A DNA stretch of 64,000 nucleotides from Pseudomonas moraviensis (GTDB lineage Bacteria; Pseudomonadota; Gammaproteobacteria; Pseudomonadales; Pseudomonadaceae), in assembly GCF_900105805.1 (NCBI RefSeq), contig NZ_LT629788.1:868001-932000 (forward strand), given 5' to 3'. The position numbers were made by a program, and so were the translations under genes. The first letter of the stretch is position 1. Each line of letters starts with the position of its first letter. This document shows positions 50,857 through 59,313 of the stretch, piece after piece. The notes under the pieces were generated by a model, which did not search any database, had not been told where the DNA came from, and saw only the letters and a list, made by a program, of their open reading frames with translations.

Positions 50857-53220
50857 GTGGTGGATTTACAGCAGGGCTTCGTCCTGACCCGGCATTGGCG
50901 CGATACGCCGGCCGGCACCGAAGTCGAGTTCTGGCTGGCGACCGACGCCGGGCCACGCCGTGTGCGCCTGGCGCATCAGCCGTCGGTAGCATTCATTCCC
51001 GCCGCCCAGCGTGAAGCGGCCGAGCGTCTGCTGCACGATGAAAACAATGTCGAACTGCGCCCGCTCGCCCTGCAGGATTTTCAGCATCGTCCGGTACTCG
51101 GTCTGTATTGCCAGCAACACGGCCAGTTGATGCGCCTGGAAACCGCGCTGAACCGCGCCGGCGTCGATGTTTTTGAAGCCGACGTGCGCCCGCCGGAACG
51201 CTATCTGATGGAGCGCTTTATCACCGCGCCAGTGCGGTTCGGCGGCACCCCGGATGCAGAGGGTGTGCTGCTCAACGCCCAGATGAAAGCCGACCCCGAT
51301 TACCGGCCGAAACTGCGCCTGGTCTCGCTCGACATCGAAACCACGGAAAACGGCGAGCTGTATTCGATTGCCCTGGAAGGCTGCGGCGAGCGCCAGGTGT
51401 ACATGCTCGGCGCGCCGAACGGCGACGCCAGCATTGTCGATTTCGATCTGGAGTACTGCGACTCGCGCGCGGTGATCCTGAAAAAACTCAACGACTGGTT
51501 CGCCCGCCACGACCCCGACGCAATCATAGGCTGGAACGTTGTGCAGTTCGATCTGCGCATCCTTCACGAACACGCCCGGCGTCTCGGCGTGCCGCTGAAA
51601 ATCGGCCGTGGCGGCGAAGAAATGCAGTGGCGCGAGCACGGCAGCCGCAATCACTACTTCGCCTCGGCAGCGGGGCGGCTGATCATTGATGGCATCGAGT
51701 CGTTGCGGTCGGCGACCTGGAGCTTTCCGTCGTTCAGCCTGGAAAATGTTGCGCAAACCCTGCTCGGCGAAGGCAAGGCAATCAACAATCCGTACCAGCG
51801 CATGGACGAGATCAACCGCATGTTCGCCGAAGACAAACCGGCGCTGGCCAAATACAACCTCAAGGACTGCGAACTGGTCACGCGGATCTTCGCCAAGACC
51901 GAACTGCTGACGTTTTTGCTCGAACGGGCCAGCGTCACCGGTTTGCCGGCCGACCGCAGCGGCGGTTCGGTCGCCGCGTTCACCCATTTGTACATGCCGT
52001 TGATGCATCGCCAGGGCTTTGTTGCGCCGAACCTCGGCACCAACCCGCCGCAGGCCAGCCCCGGCGGGTTTGTCATGGATTCGCGGCCGGGGTTGTACGA
52101 GTCGGTGCTGGTGCTCGATTACAAAAGCCTGTACCCGTCGATCATTCGCACGTTTCTGATCGACCCGGTGGGCTTGATCGAGGGACTGCAACATCCCGAC
52201 GACGCTGACTCGGTGCCGGGTTTCCGTGGCGCCCGTTTCTCACGTACCCGGCATTGCCTGCCGGCCATCGTGGCGCGGGTGGCTGAAGGGCGTGAGACCG
52301 CCAAGCGCGAGCACAACGCGCCGCTGTCCCAGGCGTTGAAGATCATCATGAACGCCTTCTACGGCGTGCTTGGCTCCAGCGGCTGCCGTTTTTTCGATAC
52401 CCGCCTGGCCTCGTCGATCACCTTGCGCGGCCACGAAATCATGCTGCGCACTCGCCAGTTGATCGAGGAACAAGGCCACGCGGTGATATACGGCGATACC
52501 GATTCCACCTTCGTCTGGTTGCGCCGGCTGCATGGCCAGGAAGAAGCAGCACAGATCGGTCATGCGCTGGTCAGGCACGTCAACGATTGGTGGCGCGCCC
52601 ATGTGCGCGACGAATACGGGCTGGAAAGCGCGCTGGAATTGCAGTTCGAGATTCACTACAAGCGTTTCCTGATGCCGACGATTCGCGGCGCGGAGGAGGG
52701 CAGCAAGAAGCGCTACGCCGGTCTGGTCACCCGCACCGATGGCAGCGAGGAAATGGTCTACAAGGGCCTGGAGACCGTGCGCACCGACTGGTCACTGCTG
52801 GCCCGACAATTTCAGCAGGAACTGTATGAGCGGATTTTCCAGCGCAAGCCGTATCGGGATTACGTGCGCGACTACGTGCGCAAGACCCTCGCCGGGGAGT
52901 TCGATGATCGGCTGGTGTATCGCAAGCGTCTGCGCCGCACCCTCGACGATTACGAACGCAACGTGCCGCCGCATGTCCGTGCGGCACGGCTGGCCGACGA
53001 CTACAACGCCGAGCAGGGTCGGCCCCGGCAGTATCAAAACGGCGGCTGGATCAGCTACGTCATCACGCTGGCCGGCCCGGAGCCGTTGGAGGTACGCCGC
53101 GCCGCCATCGATTACGACCACTACATCACCCGTCAGCTGCAACCGGTGGCGGATGCAATCCTGCCGTTTGTCGACGACGACTTCTCAACCCTGATCGGTG
53201 GGCAACTGGGCCTGTTTTGA
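50857..53220 (+). CDS. polB: DNA polymerase II (family B)
   Basis: 787 residues with a GTG start (two GTG in tandem; GAGG six bases upstream of the first). The exonuclease motif SLDIETTENG, the polymerase motifs DYKSLYPSI (A), KIIMNAFYGVLGSSG (B) and YGDTDSTF (C) are all intact, so it should be active in both proofreading and synthesis. It works in replication restart and translesion synthesis. No convincing LexA box was seen upstream. Its 3' end overlaps the convergent DUF1810 gene by 36 bases. Confidence 0.96.
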   Translation: MVDLQQGFVLTRHWRDTPAGTEVEFWLATDAGPRRVRLAHQPSVAFIPAAQREAAERLLHDENNVELRPLALQDFQHRPVLGLYCQQHGQLMRLETALNRAGVDVFEADVRPPERYLMERFITAPVRFGGTPDAEGVLLNAQMKADPDYRPKLRLVSLDIETTENGELYSIALEGCGERQVYMLGAPNGDASIVDFDLEYCDSRAVILKKLNDWFARHDPDAIIGWNVVQFDLRILHEHARRLGVPLKIGRGGEEMQWREHGSRNHYFASAAGRLIIDGIESLRSATWSFPSFSLENVAQTLLGEGKAINNPYQRMDEINRMFAEDKPALAKYNLKDCELVTRIFAKTELLTFLLERASVTGLPADRSGGSVAAFTHLYMPLMHRQGFVAPNLGTNPPQASPGGFVMDSRPGLYESVLVLDYKSLYPSIIRTFLIDPVGLIEGLQHPDDADSVPGFRGARFSRTRHCLPAIVARVAEGRETAKREHNAPLSQALKIIMNAFYGVLGSSGCRFFDTRLASSITLRGHEIMLRTRQLIEEQGHAVIYGDTDSTFVWLRRLHGQEEAAQIGHALVRHVNDWWRAHVRDEYGLESALELQFEIHYKRFLMPTIRGAEEGSKKRYAGLVTRTDGSEEMVYKGLETVRTDWSLLARQFQQELYERIFQRKPYRDYVRDYVRKTLAGEFDDRLVYRKRLRRTLDDYERNVPPHVRAARLADDYNAEQGRPRQYQNGGWISYVITLAGPEPLEVRRAAIDYDHYITRQLQPVADAILPFVDDDFSTLIGGQLGLF

Positions 53221-53661
53221 GTCGAGCAGTTGCAGCGTCCATTCATCGAGAATGCCATGGAAGTAACGCTCCAGCGCCTGATGGAACAGGCTGCCCTCGG
53301 CGCTGAACTGAGCGAACAGGGTCATCGACGAATGAAATTTCAGGTCATCGGGGTGGCCGAAAATCTCTGCAATCGAGCGCTGCGGCACATTCAACACCCG
53401 TTGCGTGCAGGTGCGCAATCGCGCGCCAAGCAGTTCGTGGGCCAGATAAGCCTGGGCCTCATCGGCTGAACCAATGGCAAAGCGTCGGGCCATTTCGCTG
53501 CCGCCCAACCCGGCGAATTGCGGGAAGACAAACCACATCCAGTGGCTGCGCTTGCGGCCCTCTTCGAGTTCGCGTTGAACGCGTTCGAACACCGGGTCCT
53601 GTGCCTGGACAAAACGTTGCAGATCAAACGGGTCGTGCAGATCTGTGCTTCTCATCGCCAA
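53185..53661 (-). CDS. DUF1810-family protein
   Basis: 158 residues: FDLQRFVQAQDPVFERVQRE, then RKRSHWMWFVFPQFAGLGGS and SIAEIFGHPDDLKFHSSMTL. These are the conserved segments of DUF1810 (calpastatin-like in older annotations). Function unknown. Its last 36 bases are antisense to the end of polB. Confidence 0.9.
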   Translation of the reverse strand: MAMRSTDLHDPFDLQRFVQAQDPVFERVQRELEEGRKRSHWMWFVFPQFAGLGGSEMARRFAIGSADEAQAYLAHELLGARLRTCTQRVLNVPQRSIAEIFGHPDDLKFHSSMTLFAQFSAEGSLFHQALERYFHGILDEWTLQLLDSKQAQLPTDQG

Positions 53662-53679
53662 GCCCTCGCAGTCGGCGGC

Positions 53680-54501
53680 TCAGACCATGGCCAGCCGCTG
53701 CTTGCGTTGTGGCGCCGGGAACACCTTGTCCAGCGCCGCCAGATCCCCGGCGTCCAATTGCAGCTGCGCCGCTTCGGCATTGAGTTGCACATGTTCCGGG
53801 CGCACAGCCTTGGGAATCGCAATCACGCCATCCTGGCGCAGAATCCATGCCAGCGAAACCTGCGCCGGGGTGGCGTTGTGACGACTGGCAATGTCTTGCA
53901 GAACCGGCTCGGCGAGCATCGCGCCGCCCTGGCCGATCGGACAGTAAGCCATCAGCGGCAGGCGCTGGTGCTGGCACCACGGCAGCAGATCGAATTCGAC
54001 GCCGCGCTCTTCGAGGTTGTACAGCACTTGATTGGTGGCGCAGGCCGAACTGGACAGTTCTTCGAGATCGTCGACATCGAAATTCGACACGCCCCAACGG
54101 CCGATCTTGCCTTCCTCGCGCAAACGTTCGAAGGCTTCGACGGTTTCCTCCAACGGGTATTGACCGCGCCAGTGCAGCAGATACAGATCGATGTAGTCGG
54201 TGCCGAGCCGACGCAGGCTGCGCTCGCAGGCTTGCGGGATGCCTTGGCGGCTGGCGTTGTGCGGATAGACCTTGCTGACCAGGAAAATCTTGTCGCGCTG
54301 ACCGGCAATGGCCTCGCCGACGACGGTTTCGGCACCGCCCTCGGCGTACATCTCTGCAGTGTCGATCAGGGTCATGCCCAGCTCGATGCCGGTGCGCAGC
54401 GCCGCGACTTCACGGGTGTGCGCCGAGCGATCCTCGCCCATGCGCCAAGTGCCCTGGCCAATCACGGGAACCTGTACGCCGGCCAACTCAAGGGTACGCA
54501 T
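53680..54501 (-). CDS. aldo/keto reductase
   Basis: 273 residues. Catalytic residues of the family are visible: DTAEMYAEGGAE (Asp, Tyr), FLVSKVYP (Lys) and YLLHWRG (His). The NADPH-binding C-terminal segment reads VIAIPKAVRPEHVQLNAEAA. It reduces aldehydes or ketones; substrate unknown. It ends 18 bp before the DUF1810 start on the same strand, so they may be co-transcribed. Confidence 0.92.
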   Translation of the reverse strand: MRTLELAGVQVPVIGQGTWRMGEDRSAHTREVAALRTGIELGMTLIDTAEMYAEGGAETVVGEAIAGQRDKIFLVSKVYPHNASRQGIPQACERSLRRLGTDYIDLYLLHWRGQYPLEETVEAFERLREEGKIGRWGVSNFDVDDLEELSSSACATNQVLYNLEERGVEFDLLPWCQHQRLPLMAYCPIGQGGAMLAEPVLQDIASRHNATPAQVSLAWILRQDGVIAIPKAVRPEHVQLNAEAAQLQLDAGDLAALDKVFPAPQRKQRLAMV

Positions 54502-54571
54502 TCAAACCTCCTGGCTTAAAGAGTCGATATCTTTAGTGGGCAGCAGAATAGCGTCGGGGTTCCACAAGCAA

Positions 54572-54647
54572 AAAAGATCGCAGCGTTCCGCAGCTCCTAC
54601 AGGGGGATGTGTTTTTCTGTAGGAGCTGCGGAACGCTGCGATCTTTT
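54572..54647. repeat. REP pair, family A variant with paired changes
   Basis: Arms 54572-54602 and 54617-54647 are perfect reverse complements, but the core is gcggaacgctg rather than gccgaaggctg, with matching changes in both arms. Confidence 0.9.
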
Positions 54648-54660
54648 GATCTTCCAGCTT

Positions 54661-55809
54661 TTACTTGGCGGTGAATTTCAGGACCACGCTGTGGGCATAG
54701 GTCTGCCCCGGATCAAGCCGTGTGCTCGGGAAGTCCGGCTGGTTCGGCGAATCCGGGTAGTGCTGGGTCTCGAGGGTAAACGCCCCCCAGTGCGGATAGA
54801 CCTTGCCGCCCTTGCCCTTGACCGTGCCGTCGAGGAAGTTGCTGGTGTAGAACTGCACCCCCGGCTCGGTAGTGAACAGTTGCAGGACACGCCCGGATTG
54901 CGGATCGCTGACTTCGGTGGCGACTTTGCTGACATCGCCCTTGGTGTCCAGCGCCCAGTTGAAATCGAAACCACCCTGTTTCGGCTCGGCGAATTTCAGT
55001 TGCGGATGATCAGCCTTGATATGCGTGCCGATCGCCGTCGGTTTGCTGAAGTCCATCGGCGTACCGGCGACTGGCGCCAGTTCCCCGGTGGGGATCAGTT
55101 TCGCGGTGACCGGCGTGTAATGGCTGGAATGGATGGTCGCGACCTGCTTGAGAATGTCGCCATTGCCAGCGCCGGCCAGGTTGAAGTAGCTGTGGTTGGT
55201 CAGGTTGAGCACGGTTGGCTTGTCGGTGCTGGCCTTGTAGTCGATGCGCAGCTCGTTGTTGTCGGTCAGGCGATAGGTGACTTCGGTGGTCAGGTTGCCA
55301 GGGAAGCCCATTTCACCGTCGGCCGACAGGTAGGTCAGGGTCACGCCAACCGAATCCTTGTCCTTGGTCTCTTTGGCCTTCCAGACTTTCTTGTCGAAAC
55401 CTTCGGGGCCGCCATGCAAGGCATTGGACTTGTCGTTCTGCGGCACTTGATAGCGTTTGCCGTCGAGTTCGAAAGCACCCTCGGCGAGGCGATTGCCGAA
55501 GCGGCCGATGGTCGCGCCGAAGTACGCGGTGCCTTTCTGGTAGCCCTGCACATCATCGAAACCCAGCACCACGTCGTCGAACTTGCCGTGCTTGTCGGCA
55601 ACTTTCAGTGCTTGCAGGGTCGCGCCGTAAGTGATGACAGTGGCTTGCATGCCGTGGCTGTTGCGCAGGATGTACTGTTCAACGGGCGTGCCGTCATTGG
55701 TCTTGCCGAAGGCTTTGTGTTCGGCGGTCAGGCCCGCCGCGTTGGCGGAAAGGGTAGCGATCATCAGGGACAGTCCGAGGCCGGAGAGCAGGTGACGGGA
55801 TTGAAGCAT
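54661..55809 (-). CDS. galM: periplasmic aldose 1-epimerase (galactose mutarotase)
   Basis: 382 residues with a signal peptide (to SANA, about residue 25). Catalytic histidines lie in ALHGGPEGFDKK and NLTNHSYFNLAG, and the catalytic Glu in TTEPGVQFYTSNFLDG. It interconverts alpha and beta anomers of aldoses. The export signal places it in the periplasm, unlike cytoplasmic GalM of E. coli. Single gene with REP pairs on both sides. Confidence 0.92.
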   Translation of the reverse strand: MLQSRHLLSGLGLSLMIATLSANAAGLTAEHKAFGKTNDGTPVEQYILRNSHGMQATVITYGATLQALKVADKHGKFDDVVLGFDDVQGYQKGTAYFGATIGRFGNRLAEGAFELDGKRYQVPQNDKSNALHGGPEGFDKKVWKAKETKDKDSVGVTLTYLSADGEMGFPGNLTTEVTYRLTDNNELRIDYKASTDKPTVLNLTNHSYFNLAGAGNGDILKQVATIHSSHYTPVTAKLIPTGELAPVAGTPMDFSKPTAIGTHIKADHPQLKFAEPKQGGFDFNWALDTKGDVSKVATEVSDPQSGRVLQLFTTEPGVQFYTSNFLDGTVKGKGGKVYPHWGAFTLETQHYPDSPNQPDFPSTRLDPGQTYAHSVVLKFTAK

Positions 55810-55847
55810 GGTTGACCTTCCTTTTTGTTGTTGTTTTCGTATTGACC

Positions 55848-55932
55848 GTAGGAGCTGCCGAAGGCTGCGATCTTTTGATTTTGATTTTTTAAAAGCAAGA
55901 TCAAAAGATCGCAGCCTTCGGCAGCTCCTACA
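55848..55932. repeat. REP pair, family A, in a 333-bp intergenic region
   Basis: Inverted copies of gtaggagctgccgaaggctg. The remaining part of the gap (55933-56142) is AT-rich near 55940-56010 and carries the promoter region of the lipoprotein gene; I see no further structure. Confidence 0.9.
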
Positions 55933-56142
55933 TGTGACTAGTCATTCTATTTGGGTGGGGAGAGGAGATTTATAGCGGATTTACGCTTATTGGCAAATAT
56001 AAAGTCCGACTAATTGACAGGTCGCAAAGCGCCGAAGGTCGGCTAAACGCCCAGGCACTGCACTTTTTCGCAATCGGCGGCTCTATGCATGGCCAGGATG
56101 CGGTGACTCCCGCCGCACAGGAATGTGCCTGTCCGAGATTTC

Positions 56143-56892
56143 ATGCCGAGTGTTTTTGCCCTGATCACCGCCGCTCACCGCCGCCCATGCCTGCTGCTGG
56201 CCTGCCTGGTCTCGCTGTTGCTCAGCGGCTGCAGCCACCAGAACGGCAACGGGTTCTTCAACCAGATGCGTGAAGGGCAGCCGCAGGAATTCCTGCAGAC
56301 CAGCGTCGACCGTATGGCCACCCTGGCGATGCGCGACAACCTCGACAGCCTCTATCGGCTGATGGGCAAGCTCTACCTGCGCAACCCGGAAGAGTTGCGC
56401 AAATCCGGCTTCCTCAACATCAACACCGCCGTGAAACAGGTGCGCCTCGCCGTTGAGCAACAGCAGCCGTTGCCCGTGCTCGGTGGGCGTAAAGACCTGG
56501 CAGCGCTGAGCTATGCGATGAGCCCGGAATTCCTCGGCGATCGCGTCGGCGCGTTCATTTATGCGATCGGCAGCATGCTGGTCACCGCCCACGGCAATCG
56601 CACCGAGTTCTACATGACCGACGCGATCAACCCGACCTTCGTCCACAACGCTGCACGTAATATCGAAAAAGCCATGTGGATCCTCTCGCAACGGCAGAAC
56701 AAGGAAGGCCAGCCGTTGCTGTTCTCCAATGAAATTTCGGAGGAGGGCAGCAACCTCAGCTTCGCCACCGAATTCAGCAAAATCGTCGCGCGCCTGGACC
56801 TGCTCACGCAGATGCTCGATGAGCGCTATCGCAGGATTGGTTTGAATTACGCGCAGAGTCTGTTGTTTCTGAATTTCCTGCCGGTGCAGTGA
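56143..56892 (+). CDS. hypothetical lipoprotein
   Basis: 249 residues from the ATG at 56143. Lipoprotein signal with LLLSGC, acylated Cys30. The mature protein is mostly helical (SVDRMATLAMRDNLDSLYRL, INTAVKQVRLAVEQQQPLPV). I do not recognise the family. It ends LLFLNFLPVQ. A GTG at 56125 is an alternative start. Confidence 0.75.
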   Translation: MPSVFALITAAHRRPCLLLACLVSLLLSGCSHQNGNGFFNQMREGQPQEFLQTSVDRMATLAMRDNLDSLYRLMGKLYLRNPEELRKSGFLNINTAVKQVRLAVEQQQPLPVLGGRKDLAALSYAMSPEFLGDRVGAFIYAIGSMLVTAHGNRTEFYMTDAINPTFVHNAARNIEKAMWILSQRQNKEGQPLLFSNEISEEGSNLSFATEFSKIVARLDLLTQMLDERYRRIGLNYAQSLLFLNFLPVQ

Positions 56893-56923
56893 GCCCCACG
56901 GTTTCGGCTAGTGCAGAGATCCC

Positions 56924-57012
56924 TGTAGGAGTGAGCCTGCTCGCGATAGCCGTCTTTCAGATTTTGATGAGCCGACAGGCACTCCGCTATCGCGAGCAGG
57001 CTCACTCCTACA
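56924..57012. repeat. REP pair, family B
   Basis: Inverted copies of tgtaggagtgagcctgctcg, between two plus-strand genes. Confidence 0.9.
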
Positions 57013-57130
57013 ATTTTAATCCCGGGTAAATTCGATATGGCATAACCATAGACCGCATCGATATATGTGGTTATATGAAAAATCGCTATGCTGCGGGCCA
57101 GATTTTTCCTGTCGTTTTCTGGACGTTTGA

Positions 57131-57916
57131 ATGGAATTGGCAAATTTCGGCCTGGTGATTGCCGGGTTGGTGGTGGGGTTTATCGTCGGCATGACCGGTG
57201 TCGGCGGCGGTTCGTTGATGACGCCGATTCTCCTGTGGTTCGGCATCAACCCGGCAACCGCGGTGGGCACCGACCTGTTGTATGCGGCGATCACCAAATC
57301 CAGCGGCGTCCTCGTTCACAGGAAAAACAACAACATCGATTGGGCCATCACCGGCTGGCTGACCCTGGGCAGTGTGCCCGCCGTGGCCATGACCCTGTGG
57401 TTCCTCAGCACTCTGCACACCGCGCCGGAAGCGATGAACGCCATCATCAAACAGGCGCTGGGCTTCGTCCTCTTCGCCACGGCGCTGGCAATCTTTTTCA
57501 AGAAACGCTTGCTCGAATTCGCCCACAAACGCGCGGGTGGCAACTACAACCCTAGCGGTTCGCGGCTCAACGTGATGACCGTGATCACCGGGCTGATCCT
57601 CGGCACCATGGTTGCCCTGACCTCGATCGGCGCCGGCGCACTGGGCACCGTCGCGCTCTTCATCCTCTACCCGTTGCTGCCAACCCGCCGCCTGGTCGGC
57701 ACCGAAATTGCCCACGCCGTACCCCTGACCCTCGTCGCCGGCCTCGGCCACGCCAGCATGGGCAACATGGACTGGGGCGTGCTGGGTTTTCTGCTGATGG
57801 GCTCACTGCCGGGCATCTGGCTCGGCAGCCACCTGACCGGCCGCATCTCCGACGAAGTCCTGCGCCCGTGCCTGGCAACGATGCTGGTGTTGATTGGTTA
57901 TAAGTTGGCGTTTTGA
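57131..57916 (+). CDS. TauE/SafE-family anion exporter
   Basis: 261 residues with about eight hydrophobic segments. The paired family motifs are GMTGVGGGSLMTPILLWFG and GTMVALTSIGAGALGTVAL. Members export sulfite, sulfoacetate or similar anions. No sulfur gene is adjacent, so the substrate is open. Confidence 0.88.
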   Translation: MELANFGLVIAGLVVGFIVGMTGVGGGSLMTPILLWFGINPATAVGTDLLYAAITKSSGVLVHRKNNNIDWAITGWLTLGSVPAVAMTLWFLSTLHTAPEAMNAIIKQALGFVLFATALAIFFKKRLLEFAHKRAGGNYNPSGSRLNVMTVITGLILGTMVALTSIGAGALGTVALFILYPLLPTRRLVGTEIAHAVPLTLVAGLGHASMGNMDWGVLGFLLMGSLPGIWLGSHLTGRISDEVLRPCLATMLVLIGYKLAF

Positions 57917-57939
57917 TCCTGCTGAGCGCCCTACAAAGC

Positions 57940-58070
57940 TGTGGCGAGGGAGCTTGCTCCCGCTGGGCTGCGAAGCAGCCCCGATCCCGGTTGACGAACT
58001 CGCAGAAAAATCGACATTGCCGTGTTTACGACTGCTGCGCAGCCGAGCGGGAGCAAGCTCCCTCGCCACA
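57940..58070. repeat. REP pair, family C
   Basis: Arms tgtggcgagggagcttgctc and gagcaagctccctcgccaca with a spacer of about 80 bases. Same family as the pair at 45387-45519. It ends five bases from the GNAT remnant. Confidence 0.85.
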
Positions 58071-58074
58071 GGGG

Positions 58075-58323
58075 TCAGCGTTGGATGACGAACTTCATCA
58101 CCGTTACCGGCAGTTCTTCGTAAACCAGCTCCGCGCCTTCCAAAGCCACCATCACGCTGGGGATCTCGCCCTTGCCACACGCAGAGCGCATCAACTCGAT
58201 GCGGGCCTCCAGGCTGTCGCCAGGCGCGAAATCACCCCATTCCTTGAAGTTGAGTGTGGCCAGTTCTTCGATAAATTCGGGGTGATTGCACAGATAGTCG
58301 ATGTGCATGCGGGTGAACTCCAT
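58075..58323 (-). pseudogene. GNAT-type acetyltransferase remnant with internal deletion
   Basis: 82 residues. The first 65 or so (LCNHPEFIEELATLNFKEWG, FAPGDSLEARIELMRSACGK, then IPSVMVALEGAELV) look like the start of a GNAT acetyltransferase of about 150 residues. They are followed at once by YEELPVTVMKFVIQR, which resembles the last residues of such proteins. The acetyl-CoA-binding core (Q/RxxGxG/A) is missing, so it cannot be an active acetyltransferase. An in-frame deletion of about 80 codons is the simplest explanation. Confidence 0.6.
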
Positions 58324-58516
58324 TTCATTGGCAGAGCAGCCACCGTAGTGCGCCGTTGGCCGGTAAGCAAATCGACAGAGTGATCACGTCTGCCATGTTG
58401 CGCAAAGCGCGCCCTGACCTAAGCTTCTGACAGGGCAATGCCTTTTTGCCAGACGCCGCCGGAACAATCGCTACGATGCGCAATCAGTAGTGCGTGGATA
58501 TCAAAAGGAGATGCGC

Positions 58517-59080
58517 ATGCTCATCAGGTCCCTGACCCTGACATTCTTGCTGGCGATCGCCGGCCCCTTGTTCGCCGCCGACAGCGATTCACCCCTGGCC
58601 GGGGACGTGGGCCGCGCCCGCCCGCTGATCGTGATTGCGCAAAGCACTGTCGACCCGGTATGGCTGAGCCTGAAAAAGTCGCTGGAAGACCCTGCCAACA
58701 AAAAGGGCGTCACTGACCGCAACATCAAGGTCTACACCATCCTCAGCATGTCCGGCCAACTCGACGGCAAGGACATGGGCCAGCAAGACACCATGGCGCT
58801 GCTGCGTTCGCTGAAGCTGGGTGCCGGGGCGTATCCGAAAGTGTTCCTGGTGGGCAAGGACGGCGAAACCAAGCTCTCCGCCTCAGGTGACGAAGCCAAG
58901 GCACTGAGCCTGGCGAAAATCTTCGAAACCATCGACGCCATGCCCATGGCCGAAAAAGAAGCCGCCGCTGCCGCCGCCGCTGCGCAAACACCCGCCGCCA
59001 CCGAGCCGGAACCGGCCAAAGGCGCGAAGGGCAGCAAACCGGCGAAACCGAGCAAACCGCCGCAGATGCCGGATGATTGA
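58517..59080 (+). CDS. DUF4174-type secreted protein
   Basis: 187 residues from the ATG at 58517, with AAGGAG six bases upstream (the ATG at 58511 directly abuts it and is less likely). Signal peptide LIRSLTLTFLLAIAGPLFAA. The mature domain RPLIVIAQSTVDPVWLSLKK, then AYPKVFLVGKDGETKLSASG has a thioredoxin-like layout typical of DUF4174, without cysteines. The tail is Ala/Pro/Lys-rich and low complexity. Function unknown. Confidence 0.8.
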   Translation: MLIRSLTLTFLLAIAGPLFAADSDSPLAGDVGRARPLIVIAQSTVDPVWLSLKKSLEDPANKKGVTDRNIKVYTILSMSGQLDGKDMGQQDTMALLRSLKLGAGAYPKVFLVGKDGETKLSASGDEAKALSLAKIFETIDAMPMAEKEAAAAAAAAQTPAATEPEPAKGAKGSKPAKPSKPPQMPDD

Positions 59081-59110
59081 TCGCGCGTTGACTGAATGAA
59101 GCAAAATCCC

Positions 59111-59145
59111 TGTGGGAGCTGGCAAACCAGCTCCCACATTTTTTT
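59111..59145 (+). terminator. intrinsic terminator after the DUF4174 gene
   Basis: Stem tgtgggagctgg / ccagctcccaca (59111-59122 and 59127-59138) with loop caaa, followed by a run of seven T. Confidence 0.92.
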
Positions 59146-59180
59146 GTCAGAACACAAACCCGAGGCAGTCACAAATCCCT

Positions 59181-59270
59181 TGTAGGAGTGAGCCTGCTCG
59201 CGATGGCGGCGGCTCAGCCCGCGAATATGTTGCCTGACAAACCGCGATCGCGGGCAGGCTCACTCCTACA
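59181..59270. repeat. REP pair, family B, degenerate
   Basis: Left arm tgtaggagtgagcctgctcg; right arm cgatcgcgggcaggctcact has drifted. It lies between convergent genes. Confidence 0.85.
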
Positions 59271-59313
59271 GTTTGACCGGCGCTGCCTGCAAAAAAATGT
59301 GCAGGTCGGCATA

